Below, piece after piece: positions 1-9,825 of a stretch of 64,000 bases of DNA. The position numbers were made by a program, and so were the translations under genes. The notes under the pieces are model-generated. The model saw nothing but the letters and a program-made list of their open reading frames with translations, searched no databases and was not told where the DNA came from. This DNA is from Powellomyces hirtus (taxonomy: Eukaryota; Chytridiomycota; Chytridiomycetes; Spizellomycetales; Powellomycetaceae). Every line of letters begins with the position of its first letter. The stretch's first letter is position 1. The stretch is taken from the NCBI GenBank assembly GCA_025526995.1, contig JAHLKG010000014.1, positions 620,001 to 684,000 on the forward strand. The letters run 5' to 3'.

Positions 1-1
1 A

Positions 2-1900
2 CATCTTGACCTCCTAGATGAGGAGAGTCAGGAGGATGACGTCGAATACGCCGTGGAGGCAATTATCGACGAGCGCCGCAGTAAGGTGCACACAAAAGAG
101 TACTTGGTTAAGTGGGAGGGATATCAAGAACCTACCTGGGAGTCCCGACTTTCACTACTCGAAACTACAGCATTGGATGACTGGGAGAATTGAGTAGCCA
201 CGTACGATGTCGGCACACGACAAAATGACCCCATCGCTGCATATGCCGCCCGCACGCGGACTCAAGCAATGATCAACGAAGACGCCATGACATGGAAGCA
301 AGCGATGAAAACACCTCAGAAGGAGGATTTCTCAAGGCTGCACGCATTGAGTACCAATCCCTGGTCGACAACGGCACATGGGAGCTCACCAAGCGTCCAC
401 GTAACAAGCGCGTGATCGGCACAACATGGGTCTTTCGAACGAAGGTCAATCCCGATGGCACTTTTAACAAGTTCAAAGCTAGAGCAGTGGCGCAATGCTT
501 CTCTCAACGACCTGGTCGCGATTTTGGTGATACATACTCACCTACGCTACCATTCACAGCGCTACGCCTCTTCTTGACGTATTGTGTCCAGCACGGGCTG
601 GACATCCACAGTATGGACGCTGTTACCGCCTTCCTGAACAGTGATATGGATAAGGATTTCTATATCGAGCAGTTTGAGGGATTCGAAGATCCGGATCACC
701 CCAAAGGCGATTGGGTCCTGAAGCTACTGAAAGCCCTCTACGGCCTGAAGCAATCACCCCTTCTTTGGTATGAGACCTTGAAGACTGCACTGTTGAAGCT
801 TGGCTACGAAGCAGTTTCTGTATGCCCGTGTATCTTCTTCAAGTACGCGACAGACGACCGTACACCTCCGTCGAACGACAACTTGGTCCTTATTCTCGTT
901 TTCGTTGACGATCTGCTTATTGCAGCGAAGGACTCAAAGATTCTGGCAAACAGCAAAATGGAACTACATTTGAAGTTCAAGTTTACGGAACAAGGTCGCG
1001 TAACCAGTCACCTTGGTCTCGTCTACAAATATGACTTTGACTCTCCTGTTTGTACCCTCGAAGTCTCAAATGTCAAGTACATTGACGGCGCTCTTGCACA
1101 ATTCGGCATGAGCGACTGCCATCCTGTCTCCACCCCGTACACCGTGTCAGCGCGTAACCAACAACCAGAGGATTCGACACCATTACGAATCTAAAAATGT
1201 ATCAGGAAGCAGTGGGGGTCCTCACTTGGGCCTCCATCACATGGCGATGGGATATCGCCACTGCAGTCGGTTACGTTGCGCGCCGCGTGGCCGCACCTAC
1301 CAACTCCGACTGGAACAATGTTAAGCGCATTTTCCGCTATTTGAAGGGTACCCGCGATTATGCCCTCAAGTTCACATCCGAACATAATGATCCGCGTGGC
1401 CTACGCGTATTCACGGATGCGGATTATGCAGGAGAACTCACCGACCGGACGTCCACTACAGGTATTTTGGCCCTTTACAATGGGTTTCCTGTTCTGTGGA
1501 AAAGCAGCAAGCAGAAGTGCACCGCTCAAAGTACGACTGAAGCGGAGTACATAGCTGCCAGTACCGGCCACAACAAAGCCAAATGGCTACGCCAACTCTT
1601 GGCGGAAGTTTTGGGACCTCAACCAGATTACAAATCTCGACCGGTCCCTCTCCATGTCCATAATCAGAGCGCCGGGGCCTTGATTCAGTCTAAGGCTATC
1701 AACCAACGCACCAAACACATCGACATTCGGTACCACGCTATACGTGATTCGTTCGCACAGCGGATTATCGAAATCATCGACACCAATACGGAGGATCAAC
1801 TGGCGGACATCTTTACGAAGCCTTTTCCCACTGTCAAACATAAGGACACTGTCCTGAGGATTACAAACGGGACTCATATATTTGATGAAAGAATACGCAA
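2..1900 (+). pseudogene. copia pol remnant: chromodomain, reverse transcriptase, RNase H
   Basis: Frame 2 encodes a chromodomain (EYLVKWEGY, then PTWES) ending at an in-frame TGA at 191-193. The same frame continues to about 325 with copia-type linker (WKQAMKTP). Reading then shifts to another frame for the reverse transcriptase at 327-1191, with GTTWVFRTK, FVDDLL (the catalytic Asp pair) and ALYGLKQSP. A second shift near 1190 leads into the RNase H (TDADYAG, TTEAEYIA, KHIDIRYH) and the copia end motif ADIFTKPF. The usual third acidic residue in the DNQSA motif reads His (HNQSA). The breaks mean no functional polyprotein is made. The family assignment is firm. The exact native stop is unclear because the frame stays open to 2390 over the antisense ORF. 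Confidence 0.85.
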
Positions 1901-1989
1901 TGAGGGCGCGCCTACGGAAGCACACCGAGCTCAAGTGTTACTCGCTGAATGTCAGGAGAATTACTCACAACACTGGCTTACCTTGGCAT

Positions 1990-2616
1990 CTACACCGCAA
2001 TCGCGGAACCCAAAGCAATGCCCCCCAAGGAGGATGGGCCTGCCCCTCCTCCATCATCCTCATTGCTTGAGGGTGAGCGTCGGCTTGGAGAGATCAGTGA
2101 TCCCTCCAACTCGTCAGCTTCCCCCTCCTCCTCCTCCTCCTCTTCCTCATCATTATATGGAGCTTCCCGCTCCAGGATGTTCCAAATCCTCTTCACCTCC
2201 GCTGCAGACTTCTTGTCCGCAATCTTCTTCCTCGCCTGGGCTGTACCCTTGCCCATCCCAACCCCCAGCTTCCGGCTCCGCCGGTCCTCTAGTATGGACC
2301 TCAGTCCATCCAGCATCCCGGTCGCTCGTGCGCGATCAAGAGACGTGCCAGACCTCGCCCGGTCCTTCACCCGGTCTTTCGCCTGCTTGATGTGACGTTC
2401 AAGGACCCCTTGACGGTCCTTGCAGTGGAACTGTCGGGCATACGCTGCCGACATCGTTCGAATCTCCGCTCGGGACAACCCCGCAGCGGGTGCACCTCCC
2501 ACTGGCGCAGAGGGCACCACTGCCGACGGCACAGCCGGAGCTGTGGTCGCCGCAGGAGCAGCGACTGGCGGTCTCGTCTTTCTCGCTGTCTGCTTTGCCT
2601 TGCCCGAACCTGACAA
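1990..2616 (-). CDS. antisense ORF between copia pol and its 3' LTR (hypothetical, 208 aa)
   Basis: An uninterrupted 208-codon ORF runs opposite to the retrotransposon. It starts MSGSGKAKQTARK and has an Ala/Pro-rich stretch, then a basic charged segment of about 90 residues (KDRVKDRARSG, IRTMSAAYARQF, KRIWNILERE). It ends in an acidic Glu run and a Ser/Gly-rich tail. The charged middle looks like real protein rather than a shadow, and no intron is needed. I do not recognise a family. It could be an element-encoded accessory protein, a captured host exon, or a chance ORF in low-complexity DNA. It overlaps the degenerate tail of pol. Confidence 0.35.
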   Translation of the reverse strand: MSGSGKAKQTARKTRPPVAAPAATTAPAVPSAVVPSAPVGGAPAAGLSRAEIRTMSAAYARQFHCKDRQGVLERHIKQAKDRVKDRARSGTSLDRARATGMLDGLRSILEDRRSRKLGVGMGKGTAQARKKIADKKSAAEVKRIWNILEREAPYNDEEEEEEEEGEADELEGSLISPSRRSPSSNEDDGGGAGPSSLGGIALGSAIAV

Positions 2617-2792
2617 CTACCAATACCGGCACATAGTTAGAGCTTACGCCTCATTTGCGCGGATCTCATAGACGTACCCTAGCCATTCCTCGTATTCTTA
2701 AAAATGTAATGAATGGGGGTGTTTGGGGGTGTGCGCAGGGATGTGTAGTAAAAGTAGATAGAGCAACTCTCTCACTGACAGACTGACAGGTC

Positions 2793-2802
2793 TGAGTGGG
2801 GG
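2793..2802 (+). other. polypurine tract of the copia element
   Basis: A purine-rich run (gagtggggg after a single T) lies directly against the TGTTA start of the 3' LTR. This is the expected site for plus-strand priming. It supports the placement of the LTR edge. Confidence 0.55.
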
Positions 2803-3070
2803 TGTTAGCACGTACAGACTCTGTCATCGAGTCACAACTGCGCCATTGCAGGGCGTATCACGCGATCACGTGAACCCACGTGATCAACTCCGATATAAGT
2901 AGTTTTCCTTCCATACTTAATATATGGGTGGGACTTTTCTCTTTTTCTCCAATAGAGCGGGATTAAGTTACTTCGTTGTTTTGCTCAGTCAACTACCCTG
3001 AAAGCTTCCTCAACTATCTGCCCAGACACTCTCAGACCAACATTATTAAATTACTATATTGCTTATAACA
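2803..3070 (+). repeat. copia 3' LTR (268 bp)
   Basis: The segment starts TGTTAGCACG and ends TTATAACA, giving the 5-bp inverted ends TGTTA/TAACA typical of copia LTRs. It contains a TATA-like box (GATATAAG, about 2891-2898) and a TATATATG stretch further on. A purine tract abuts its left edge. The partner 5' LTR is outside the window, so the boundary rests on the termini and the purine tract alone. Confidence 0.6.
2864..2885. promoter_or_regulatory. perfect E-box inverted repeat inside the copia LTR
   Basis: GATCACGTG and CACGTGATC are perfect inverted repeats of 9 bp around a 4-bp spacer, so two CACGTG E-boxes lie about 13 bp apart upstream of the LTR TATA-like box. Such sites are bound by bHLH factors in fungi. 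A role as an LTR enhancer is inferred. Confidence 0.45.
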
Positions 3071-3094
3071 TACCACTTAATTTCATTGTATCAG

Positions 3095-3387
3095 GTTGCA
3101 AGACGCACAGTGCAGCTTCGTCAGCTGCAGCGCCAGTACCCACGCCTCTACCAAGAGGCAATGAAGGAGCACGTTGACGCGGTGCATTGGGACATGAACT
3201 TGGCGAAGGTAAGTATAATATTATTTTCTGCTGACCTCGTTTACACTAACTGAGGCAACTTGTAACTCAGACCAAGTTCGATGAAGTAACGGCATACGCA
3301 GAAAAATGGGTCTGCGCCTTTGCTTGGAGGGAAGGAGAGGGGAGGAGGAGGGGAGAAGAGGGGACGGGACAGGGAGGAAATGAGTGA
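3095..3387 (+). pseudogene. two-exon coding-like fragment, unidentified
   Basis: Directly right of the LTR, an exon-like stretch reads RRTVQLRQLQRQYPRLYQEA and onward to NLAK, ending at a good donor (AAG|GTAAGT, 3208/3209). An acceptor at 3270 leads to TKFDEVTAYAEKW and a stop at about 3387. There is no start codon in frame and the left side is cut by the LTR. It is probably the 3' end of a gene interrupted by the copia insertion, or part of another mobile element. I do not recognise the family. Confidence 0.35.
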
Positions 3388-3463
3388 AAGTCTCAAGCAA
3401 AGCGACCGTAAACTCAAAGGCTACCTTAACCGGTAGACAAGTTTTTTTATTCACACATGAACG

Positions 3464-4864
3464 CTAGCTGCTATCCTCAGTAAGCAGTTCTTTGGCCAAG
3501 TGAAACAAGGCCTTTTGAGCAATGGGGCTTTCACGCCCAAAGAGATGTACCAGTCTTTCCACCCTGCTAAGACGCTGCTCATCCTCCTTCAATTGTAGCT
3601 CACGCTGCTGTATTTCCAGCTGTTGCTTCACAAGTTCCAACTCTTCATCCTTCAATAAGTTCTCATCTTGTTGGCTCTTTGCTCATTTGATACCAATTGG
3701 ACGGACCTCGTCCTCTTCTCCTGCTGCCTTTTGTGGCGTTTTCTTGCTGTCTGCCCAAAATGTAAATAGAGTTGAGGTTAGAGCATTTCTTTACCAGGCA
3801 GTGCACATTGCGCAGGTACGCACAACGTTACCATGCAGTACGCAGGTACGCACCACGCGGTATGTTGTCATGCAGTACTTTCCCATGCAATTAATTGCTT
3901 ACCTGGGGCAGTTGTGCAGTAAATTGTAGGTGTGCAGCAGGACAAACTTTTTCTTTTTGACTCCGTAGTAGAAGTCTTCTCCTAGAAGAACGATTTGGTC
4001 TCTAGTGGCACCACTGGGCAATGAAGCTGTGGCTGAGCGTATCTGTCCTGCGAATTTGGCAACCGCGCAAGACACAACCCCCCAGCGGTTTTTCAGCAAG
4101 CTTCTGGTCCGCGCTTCATCTGGTGGATTGTCGATGAACACCTTATGGATCCGACTCCAAAATGCATCCGCTTTCTGCTTGTTGCCGGTGATGGAGTCCT
4201 CAGATATCTGAATCCAGACCATGCACAGGTGCTTGTCTTCTGTGCGAGAGAACCCTTTTCCTCTCGCGCCACGCCACAAGGATGATTCTGAGGGAGGTGT
4301 GGCCTGCACTTGCAGTGCAAGTGTTTGGCGTGGAGTTAGCTGTAAGGCCTGTGGCGGAGCTGGCAAAGCCAAAGGGAGATGTATAGGCGGGGCAAGTAGG
4401 CTGTTTTCTCCAGATTCTGTGTAGGTAGCTCCAGTATTCGCGGCCGGGTTCTGTTTTAGCAAAGCTTGCGCAGCAACAGAATGCGGGTTTTGAGCAATCA
4501 ACTGTGCAATTCGTGTTATAAAATTGGGGTCTGCTATGACAAAGGCAACTTTACAGGGCCGACGGTTGGGAGGCTTCATTTCGACCGGTTTCAAATATGC
4601 ACTGTGGTGCAGGAAAGTAGCAACGCTTAGTACAAAATAGCGCCCCCGCGCCACACCTATAACAGTGCTTTGGGAACCACGGGCTTCAAATTCTGACTGT
4701 GCCACAATTAAATGCCCGCCGTTAAAGATGCTCTTAGCGTTACCGGTATGGTGGTCACGCGTTCTGAGCTGGGATTCCAACCTAATGTAAGGACCAACGT
4801 CGAGTACGCAATTCTCAAGATTCCAATATCTACGATTATTGAAGATATCCTTGATGGAGGTCAC
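3464..4864 (-). pseudogene. Myb/SANT-like transposon-associated protein with nonsense codon
   Basis: The frame opens at 4864, but the likely start is the Met at 4579 (MKPPNRRPCKVAF), because the upstream part overlaps a repeat found elsewhere in the window. Residues further on carry a Myb/SANT-like segment (FSRTEDKHLCMVWIQISED, then FWSRIHKVF and SLLKNRWG). Next come the phrase FVLLHTYNLLHNCP and a coiled-coil basic tail (KQQLEIQQRELQLKEDEQ), the arrangement of NAM-associated proteins that accompany PIF/Harbinger-type elements. An intron (about 3760-3904) joins the two parts in frame, but a TGA at 3683-3685 then interrupts the tail (RPIGIK stop AKSQQ). The family call is by resemblance. Confidence 0.6.
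4735..4822. repeat. dispersed repeat, copy A (matches 33317-33410)
   Basis: About 90 bp around GGTATGGTGGTCACGCG are closely similar to a second stretch at 33317-33410, including CTCTTAGCGTTA and GGGATTCCAA. The copy lies upstream of the likely start of the Myb-type gene. It may be the 5' end of that mobile element rather than coding sequence. Confidence 0.7.
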
Positions 4865-4918
4865 TTAAGAATGCAAGAGCAAGACAGACATTGCGAAAGA
4901 TGCTACCGGGCGGCGATC

Positions 4919-5836
4919 TCACGAGGTCCAGACGGGCAGCCCAACCAAACCCCGGTAGTGCTCCATATCGCGATCAAGCACATCGACCAAAGTTTGATGG
5001 TTCGGGCGGCCCTTGAAATTTACGATACGTTGAGGGTGGCTGCGGTGCATGCGATCGCGAAAGTGAACGGTGCGGGTTGAGGGAACAGATGATGGCGGCA
5101 CGCGCTGGCGACAGGAAAAAGTCAATGCTGGACGCTGATGTTTGCGATTTCTCTGGGCTCCCATTTCAACAGATGCACTCACCACTGCCGGACCAAGACG
5201 TGCCCACACATTGTCTTGTACCTTTCTGTCTGCGGCATGGCCGTTGCTTGTCCTCAAGCATGCATGTCCGTTGCTACTCGAAACTGGTCGTGTACTATGC
5301 AGCGGCCCAAGGACAAGAACAAGCACAAACAAAGAATAAATCATACCAAATCACGTTCCGGACCGTTGGACATCAATCTGACCAGAACGGCTACTCACAT
5401 CCCAGGCAGCGCCGGAGCAGGAATGCTAAAGAGATGTAGACCGTGCCTGCGAGTCAGTATGGGGCGCGATGTCTTGGAGGCTTTAAAACACGACACTTAC
5501 GCAGCGGCTCGTCTGGCAGCTTGAGCGCAATTCACGGCAGCACTGCATGCGATGCAAAGGGGAAAAGAAGTTGAGTCTTGTTGACCGTAGTAAGTCGTTA
5601 CATTTCAAAGTGACCAACCTTTGGGCCGCAGCCGGTCCACCCTTCACTGCTGTACTGCCACTCGCAAGAGACGAGCAGGCGGCTGGGCTGACGAGCGCGC
5701 TCTGGGAAACCCGTGCTTGAGCCCTCGACTGTGGTACTAAGCGAGAAGACGATGGAAAACAGGGAGCGGTTTCATTGCCACTTGATGCATCTCGTTTGTT
5801 TGGAAGGAGATTGGGCGGGGTCAAGTGCTGCGCCAT
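4919..5836 (-). CDS. probable small multi-exon gene, C-terminus weakly doublecortin-like
   Basis: Five segments splice in one frame. The first starts at MAQHLTPPNLLPNKRD (5836) and ends in PAAAQ. The second reads AAVNCAQAARRAA and ends at GC|GTAAGT. Then come HGLHLFSIPAPALPG, RPVSSSNGHACLRTSNGHA and a last exon from RVPPSSVPSTRTVHFRDR to VGLPVWTS. The stop at 4919 is a TGA just before sequence that would read on as DRRPV. The last exon has the spacing of a doublecortin domain (VHFRD, IVNFKG, TLVDVLD) but the match is weak. The N-terminal half is low-complexity. The gene may have lost its 3' end to the adjacent mobile element. Function unknown. Confidence 0.4.
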
Positions 5837-6033
5837 GCTATGTGATCAATTGGAAAATCAGATGTCTCAATATTGTCACATAAAGGGTCGATTCAGATTT
5901 CTTACACCGGAGGAAGCCTTGTGTCAGTAGCGTTTTGAGTACATTTCATTCTGTCGGTCGGAGGAGGACGATGCGTGTCCATAGCGTCATTAGTACGTTT
6001 GAGTCTATTGTAGACAGCGGCCATATGAGTTCC

Positions 6034-9000
6034 TTACGAGTGCGTGGACATGTCACATGTTGTACACCTACGGGTTGTTCCTCCCAGCTGGTTTATCAAG
6101 TCGTCGGACAGGAAGTCTAGGGCGACGAGGATGAGATCAGTTTCTTCAGAAACAACGCGATCACGACGGCCCCATGATTGTGTGAGGGCGACAAACTCAC
6201 GAGCTATGAGGTGTGGAATTTGAGCAGTCAGCGCGAATGGTGGGCGCGTTGCGGATCCTACACGATGTCTCGTCAGCGCCGGCCTATTGAGATCCCGCGA
6301 TCATGAACACACTGGCACGTACATTGGGTTGAACGTATTGCGCACCATCTCGGATGGCCAATGACGATTGAACGAACGATCGGGAATTCCAGGTCCAGGC
6401 ATCCGAGTTTCCCAGTTTCGAGTGGGACGGCTGTGCAATGCGTACATGTCAGTCAGGTAGGGGTAATTCTTTGTGTTCTATAGCGCTTGAAGACCTACAA
6501 GTTTTCCCCATTGCGATGAAGATTGCCATCGCCAACCGGTTCATTCGCAAGTGCAGGATGGACCTCTGGAGCGGTTTCCGCCTGTATACACAATGTTGAG
6601 TATCTCGCCATGGTCAAGGTATCGTATTGTACTGATCTGGGATTGAACCAACGCTTACCGCAAACTGTTGCCACTTGGAAACCGCGGCATGTGGCTGCGG
6701 AACAGGCTGTAGGGCCGCCTTCGGGATGGGACCGTCCAGGAGATTCATGCGTGGTGGTGGCGGTGCCAGCGGCTTCGAAGGTCGAGGGAGCAAACGGCGA
6801 TAGTTTAGAGGAGCTACAACCTTTGGGCGGAAAGGGGGACGGTGGCTTGCCGACCCTATGATATCGGGTTGAGCAAGGGTTGCCTGCAATCTTTTTCCTT
6901 TAAGCGCACACATAGCATTCGGTCAGTTTGCGTTACGTTTTCCTCTTTGGCTCAACAGAGATGCTTACCGTCTGCTACGCGCCCTGAAGCAATCGAAAAA
7001 GATGAAGGTCAGAATCACAGCGCACGGGCAAAGAGAATCAAGAATGGATCTCGCGATGTGGGTCTCCTCACCGTTCATCTCATTGACGGCCCGCTTGGCA
7101 TCGCCGCAATTCGTGAAAAGGATCCTGGCAGTAACAGTTGTGGTGTCTCCGCATGCTTCAATCTTGACACTCTCAATCGAACCAAACGATAAAGCGACCT
7201 GGAAATCGAATACCATGTCAACCCCGAAGTGGAAGAGGCCTTGCGTATACTTGCATGGACGTGCCTTGAGGTCCTCACTCGAAACCGCGTGGTGAAGGCC
7301 GCGGACGACGACTTGCTGGGAAGATTTGGAGCGATAAACTGGAGGTGTGGGGACTTTATTGGGGACGGGCGCCCTGGGAGTTGCATTCCACACCGCTTTT
7401 TCCGCAGTGCGCAGCTGCGCGATTCGATCGGCGTGCATGAAGCCCAGTATCTGGGAGAAGGGAGGCTTCGGAAATTCCGGCCGTGTCTGTGGGTGCGCCA
7501 GGTGAGTTTCGATATGTCACAGTGGAAAACCAGCGGACCAATGCACCGACGAAATGTGATGCACACCATGAGCAGAGATGCTTGCACGCTATTCTTTACA
7601 AGTCTCGTTATGGCAAGTTTTGCCACCGTAGGCCTCGTCTGCAAAACGTGCGCAAGGAGAGTTGTCAGGAGGACGAGACGACGCAAAGAAGGACACCGAA
7701 AAGTCCCCCAATATTACCTTCATCTGCTTAGGCGGGCCAAAGCGAGCTCGCTGTTGTGCGCTTTGGCTGACCACGGGTCGGAGGACAACCTGCAGAAACA
7801 CCGGACGAGTCAGCAAACGAGGAAACGCTTTTCTATTTATCTGATTCACACACTTGTTTTTGAGCTGCAGGAGCCTGTTTCTGCTGTACGGCACCGCGAG
7901 TCCTTCTTCCATCCGCCAGAACAGTCTGCTGAACACGATCACTAGGTGAGCAAAGTGCACGTTTATCAGATGCCCCTTCACAGCATACCGGTTGCGGACG
8001 CGGTGCAGGAACAGGAGCTGGCGCGACGTTCTATAAATGGCGAAAGACATTGGTCGATAAGCGTCAGCCTCGCATGCGTTCTGACATGAAAAGCTTACTT
8101 TTGATGTGCATTGCGTTTGAGGATCAGGCACGAACAGCGTGACCGGCGACGTCGAGGCAGGCGGAACAACCTGCACGTAGCGCAGGACATTGTGTAAGTG
8201 AATGTCAACCCCGTTATGCGTTTGAGACAAAGGGTGGCTGCTTTGGTATGCGTACCGTCTGAGGGGCGGGAACAGCAGATGTAACCGGCACGCTTATGAG
8301 TGTCGAATTCACATCGGCAGGTTTGCCTTCCATACGATCCCCGTGTGCGGTGCTCTACGTTGCAGAAGGCAGAACGTTGTGAGGATGAGCCAAATGAGAA
8401 CTCTTTCCAACATGGGCATGACCGCTGACCTCTTGTGGCTGCGGAATTGTCGTTGCGGATACCAAACCGTTCGGCGTATGCTGCGAGATGGTTGATTCGG
8501 GAACCATTGGCTGCGACACGCCAGCATTGGCATGAGCATAGTGGGAATGGAGATTGATATCGTACCTGACGTACCGGAGTTTGGCAAGGCTCCACACACG
8601 GGCGAGCAACCTGCAGATCGAAGCAAAGTTTCAGTTGGGACGCCCTAGCGAGGATATGATGTATTCGGGTGCACATGATACCTCTTGTACTTCTAACGTT
8701 CGATCAGGCAAGCCAGTCTACACAAACCATCCAGTTGAGCACCATGAGAGTCCCATACATACGTGCAAACGGGAGGAGAAAGCCTTGAGTACCTGACGCG
8801 AGGCGTGTATAGCTCCGGTCGGCTCCGGGTGCAACAAAGCATGTACTTGGGTATCCTGTTGCGGCTTAGGTTCAGAAGCAGCATGCTTGGGCTACCACCA
8901 AAGGATGTGATGTCAGTACGGTCGTGCAGTAATGTGTGGCTTTGACAAAAAACCGTTACCGGCAATGCATTGCTTGAGATCGCCACATCCTGCGGAAGAT

Positions 9001-9825
9001 AGCGCATTGAGCACATTATGATTCGCTACACGATTCAAGAACCCCGTACCGATTCCCGCAACTCGCCGTCTTCCAGCACCGACCCCTCTCGCACCAGCTC
9101 GTTGCCCGTTCTGGTCTTTTCCTCACGGTCATCCTCTGCATGAAGATCTTCTGCCTCATCAAGATCCATTCTGTCAGGGCCATCCGTCTTGCTACGAGCT
9201 TCCGCAAGCGCACGAACTTCTTTCGGCTCTTGAACATCTATCTGCTCCAGAACCTCCTTATTTTCAAGCCCTTGACGTTCGCCAACATCCGGCTTTCCAT
9301 GAAAGCCTTCCGTCTCACCAACTCCCTCTGCCACCATCACATCAAATTCCTCCAGCACATCACGGCCAAATTCTGTCTCATGCCCATTCACTTGTTCGCC
9401 CACATTCTCCTCAGCAGACACATCCTTATCCTCCTCATGGTCATTTCTCACGCGCTCCACGGACGCCGGGGGGACGCCAGCAACCTTGACGTGCTCTTCC
9501 TCGACCTGGTCCGGCACGCTTGGGGCCACCACGACCCAGGAGGCTTTCGGGCGCGGAGCCAGAAGCCTTGAAAGCAACTTGCCTGTATGTAGTACAACAT
9601 TGGAATAAGCGACACATATTCATCCCAAGCCGAGAGAAAACTGGTTTAGGTATTCGCATCCGGCGGTAAAACACTCACGTCGCTTGGGAGTCGCGATGCT
9701 CCCGGCCGCATCTATAAACAAACAAGTGAAGATTCTTCGGTTACGAAATAGCGCACGTTCAAGAAAACTTCATCTACCGACTTCGACTTACCCAAAGCTC
9801 GTTTTCGCAAACTCATCGAAACCAT
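6034..9825 (-). CDS. RRM-domain RNA-binding protein, about 15 exons
   Basis: A chain of exons with good donors and acceptors starts at MVSMSLRKRALD (9825). A long acidic segment (9035-9586, rich in Glu/Asp/Val) follows, then Pro/Gln/Ser/Thr-rich exons (PMVPESTISQHTPNG, VVPPASTSPVTLF, QQRARFGPPKQMK). The RRM comes next: RNP2-like VVVRGL, then FGSIESVKIE, RILFTNCGDAKRAVNEMNG and ADGKRLQATLAQPDII. After a Pro-rich stretch, a conserved-looking C-terminal region (NWETRMPGPGIPDRSF, AREFVALTQSWGRRDRVV, LVALDFLSDDLINQL) ends with TAA at 6034. One intron inside the RRM appears to be GC-AG (7199-7264). The protein probably binds RNA in the nucleus. I do not recognise the orthologue; the RRM is well supported. 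Confidence 0.7.

Larger units (their letters stand above)
1..3070 (+). mobile_element. Ty1/copia LTR retrotransposon, 3' portion, degenerate
   Basis: The left end of the window holds the 3' half of a copia-type element. In order it has a chromodomain, the copia reverse transcriptase, RNase H, a spacer of about 900 bp with an antisense ORF, and a 3' LTR bounded by TGTTA and TAACA. The gag, protease, integrase and 5' LTR would lie to the left of the window. The domain order (integrase side, then RT, then RNase H) is that of Ty1/copia and not Ty3/gypsy. A nonsense codon and two frameshifts in pol show that the copy is dead. The 5-bp target duplication cannot be checked because the left end is absent. 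Confidence 0.85.

Noticed and set aside
2453..2466. CGTTCGAATCTC, like a tRNA B box
   Set aside because: No matching A box, anticodon arm or acceptor stem could be drawn around it, and it lies inside the antisense ORF.
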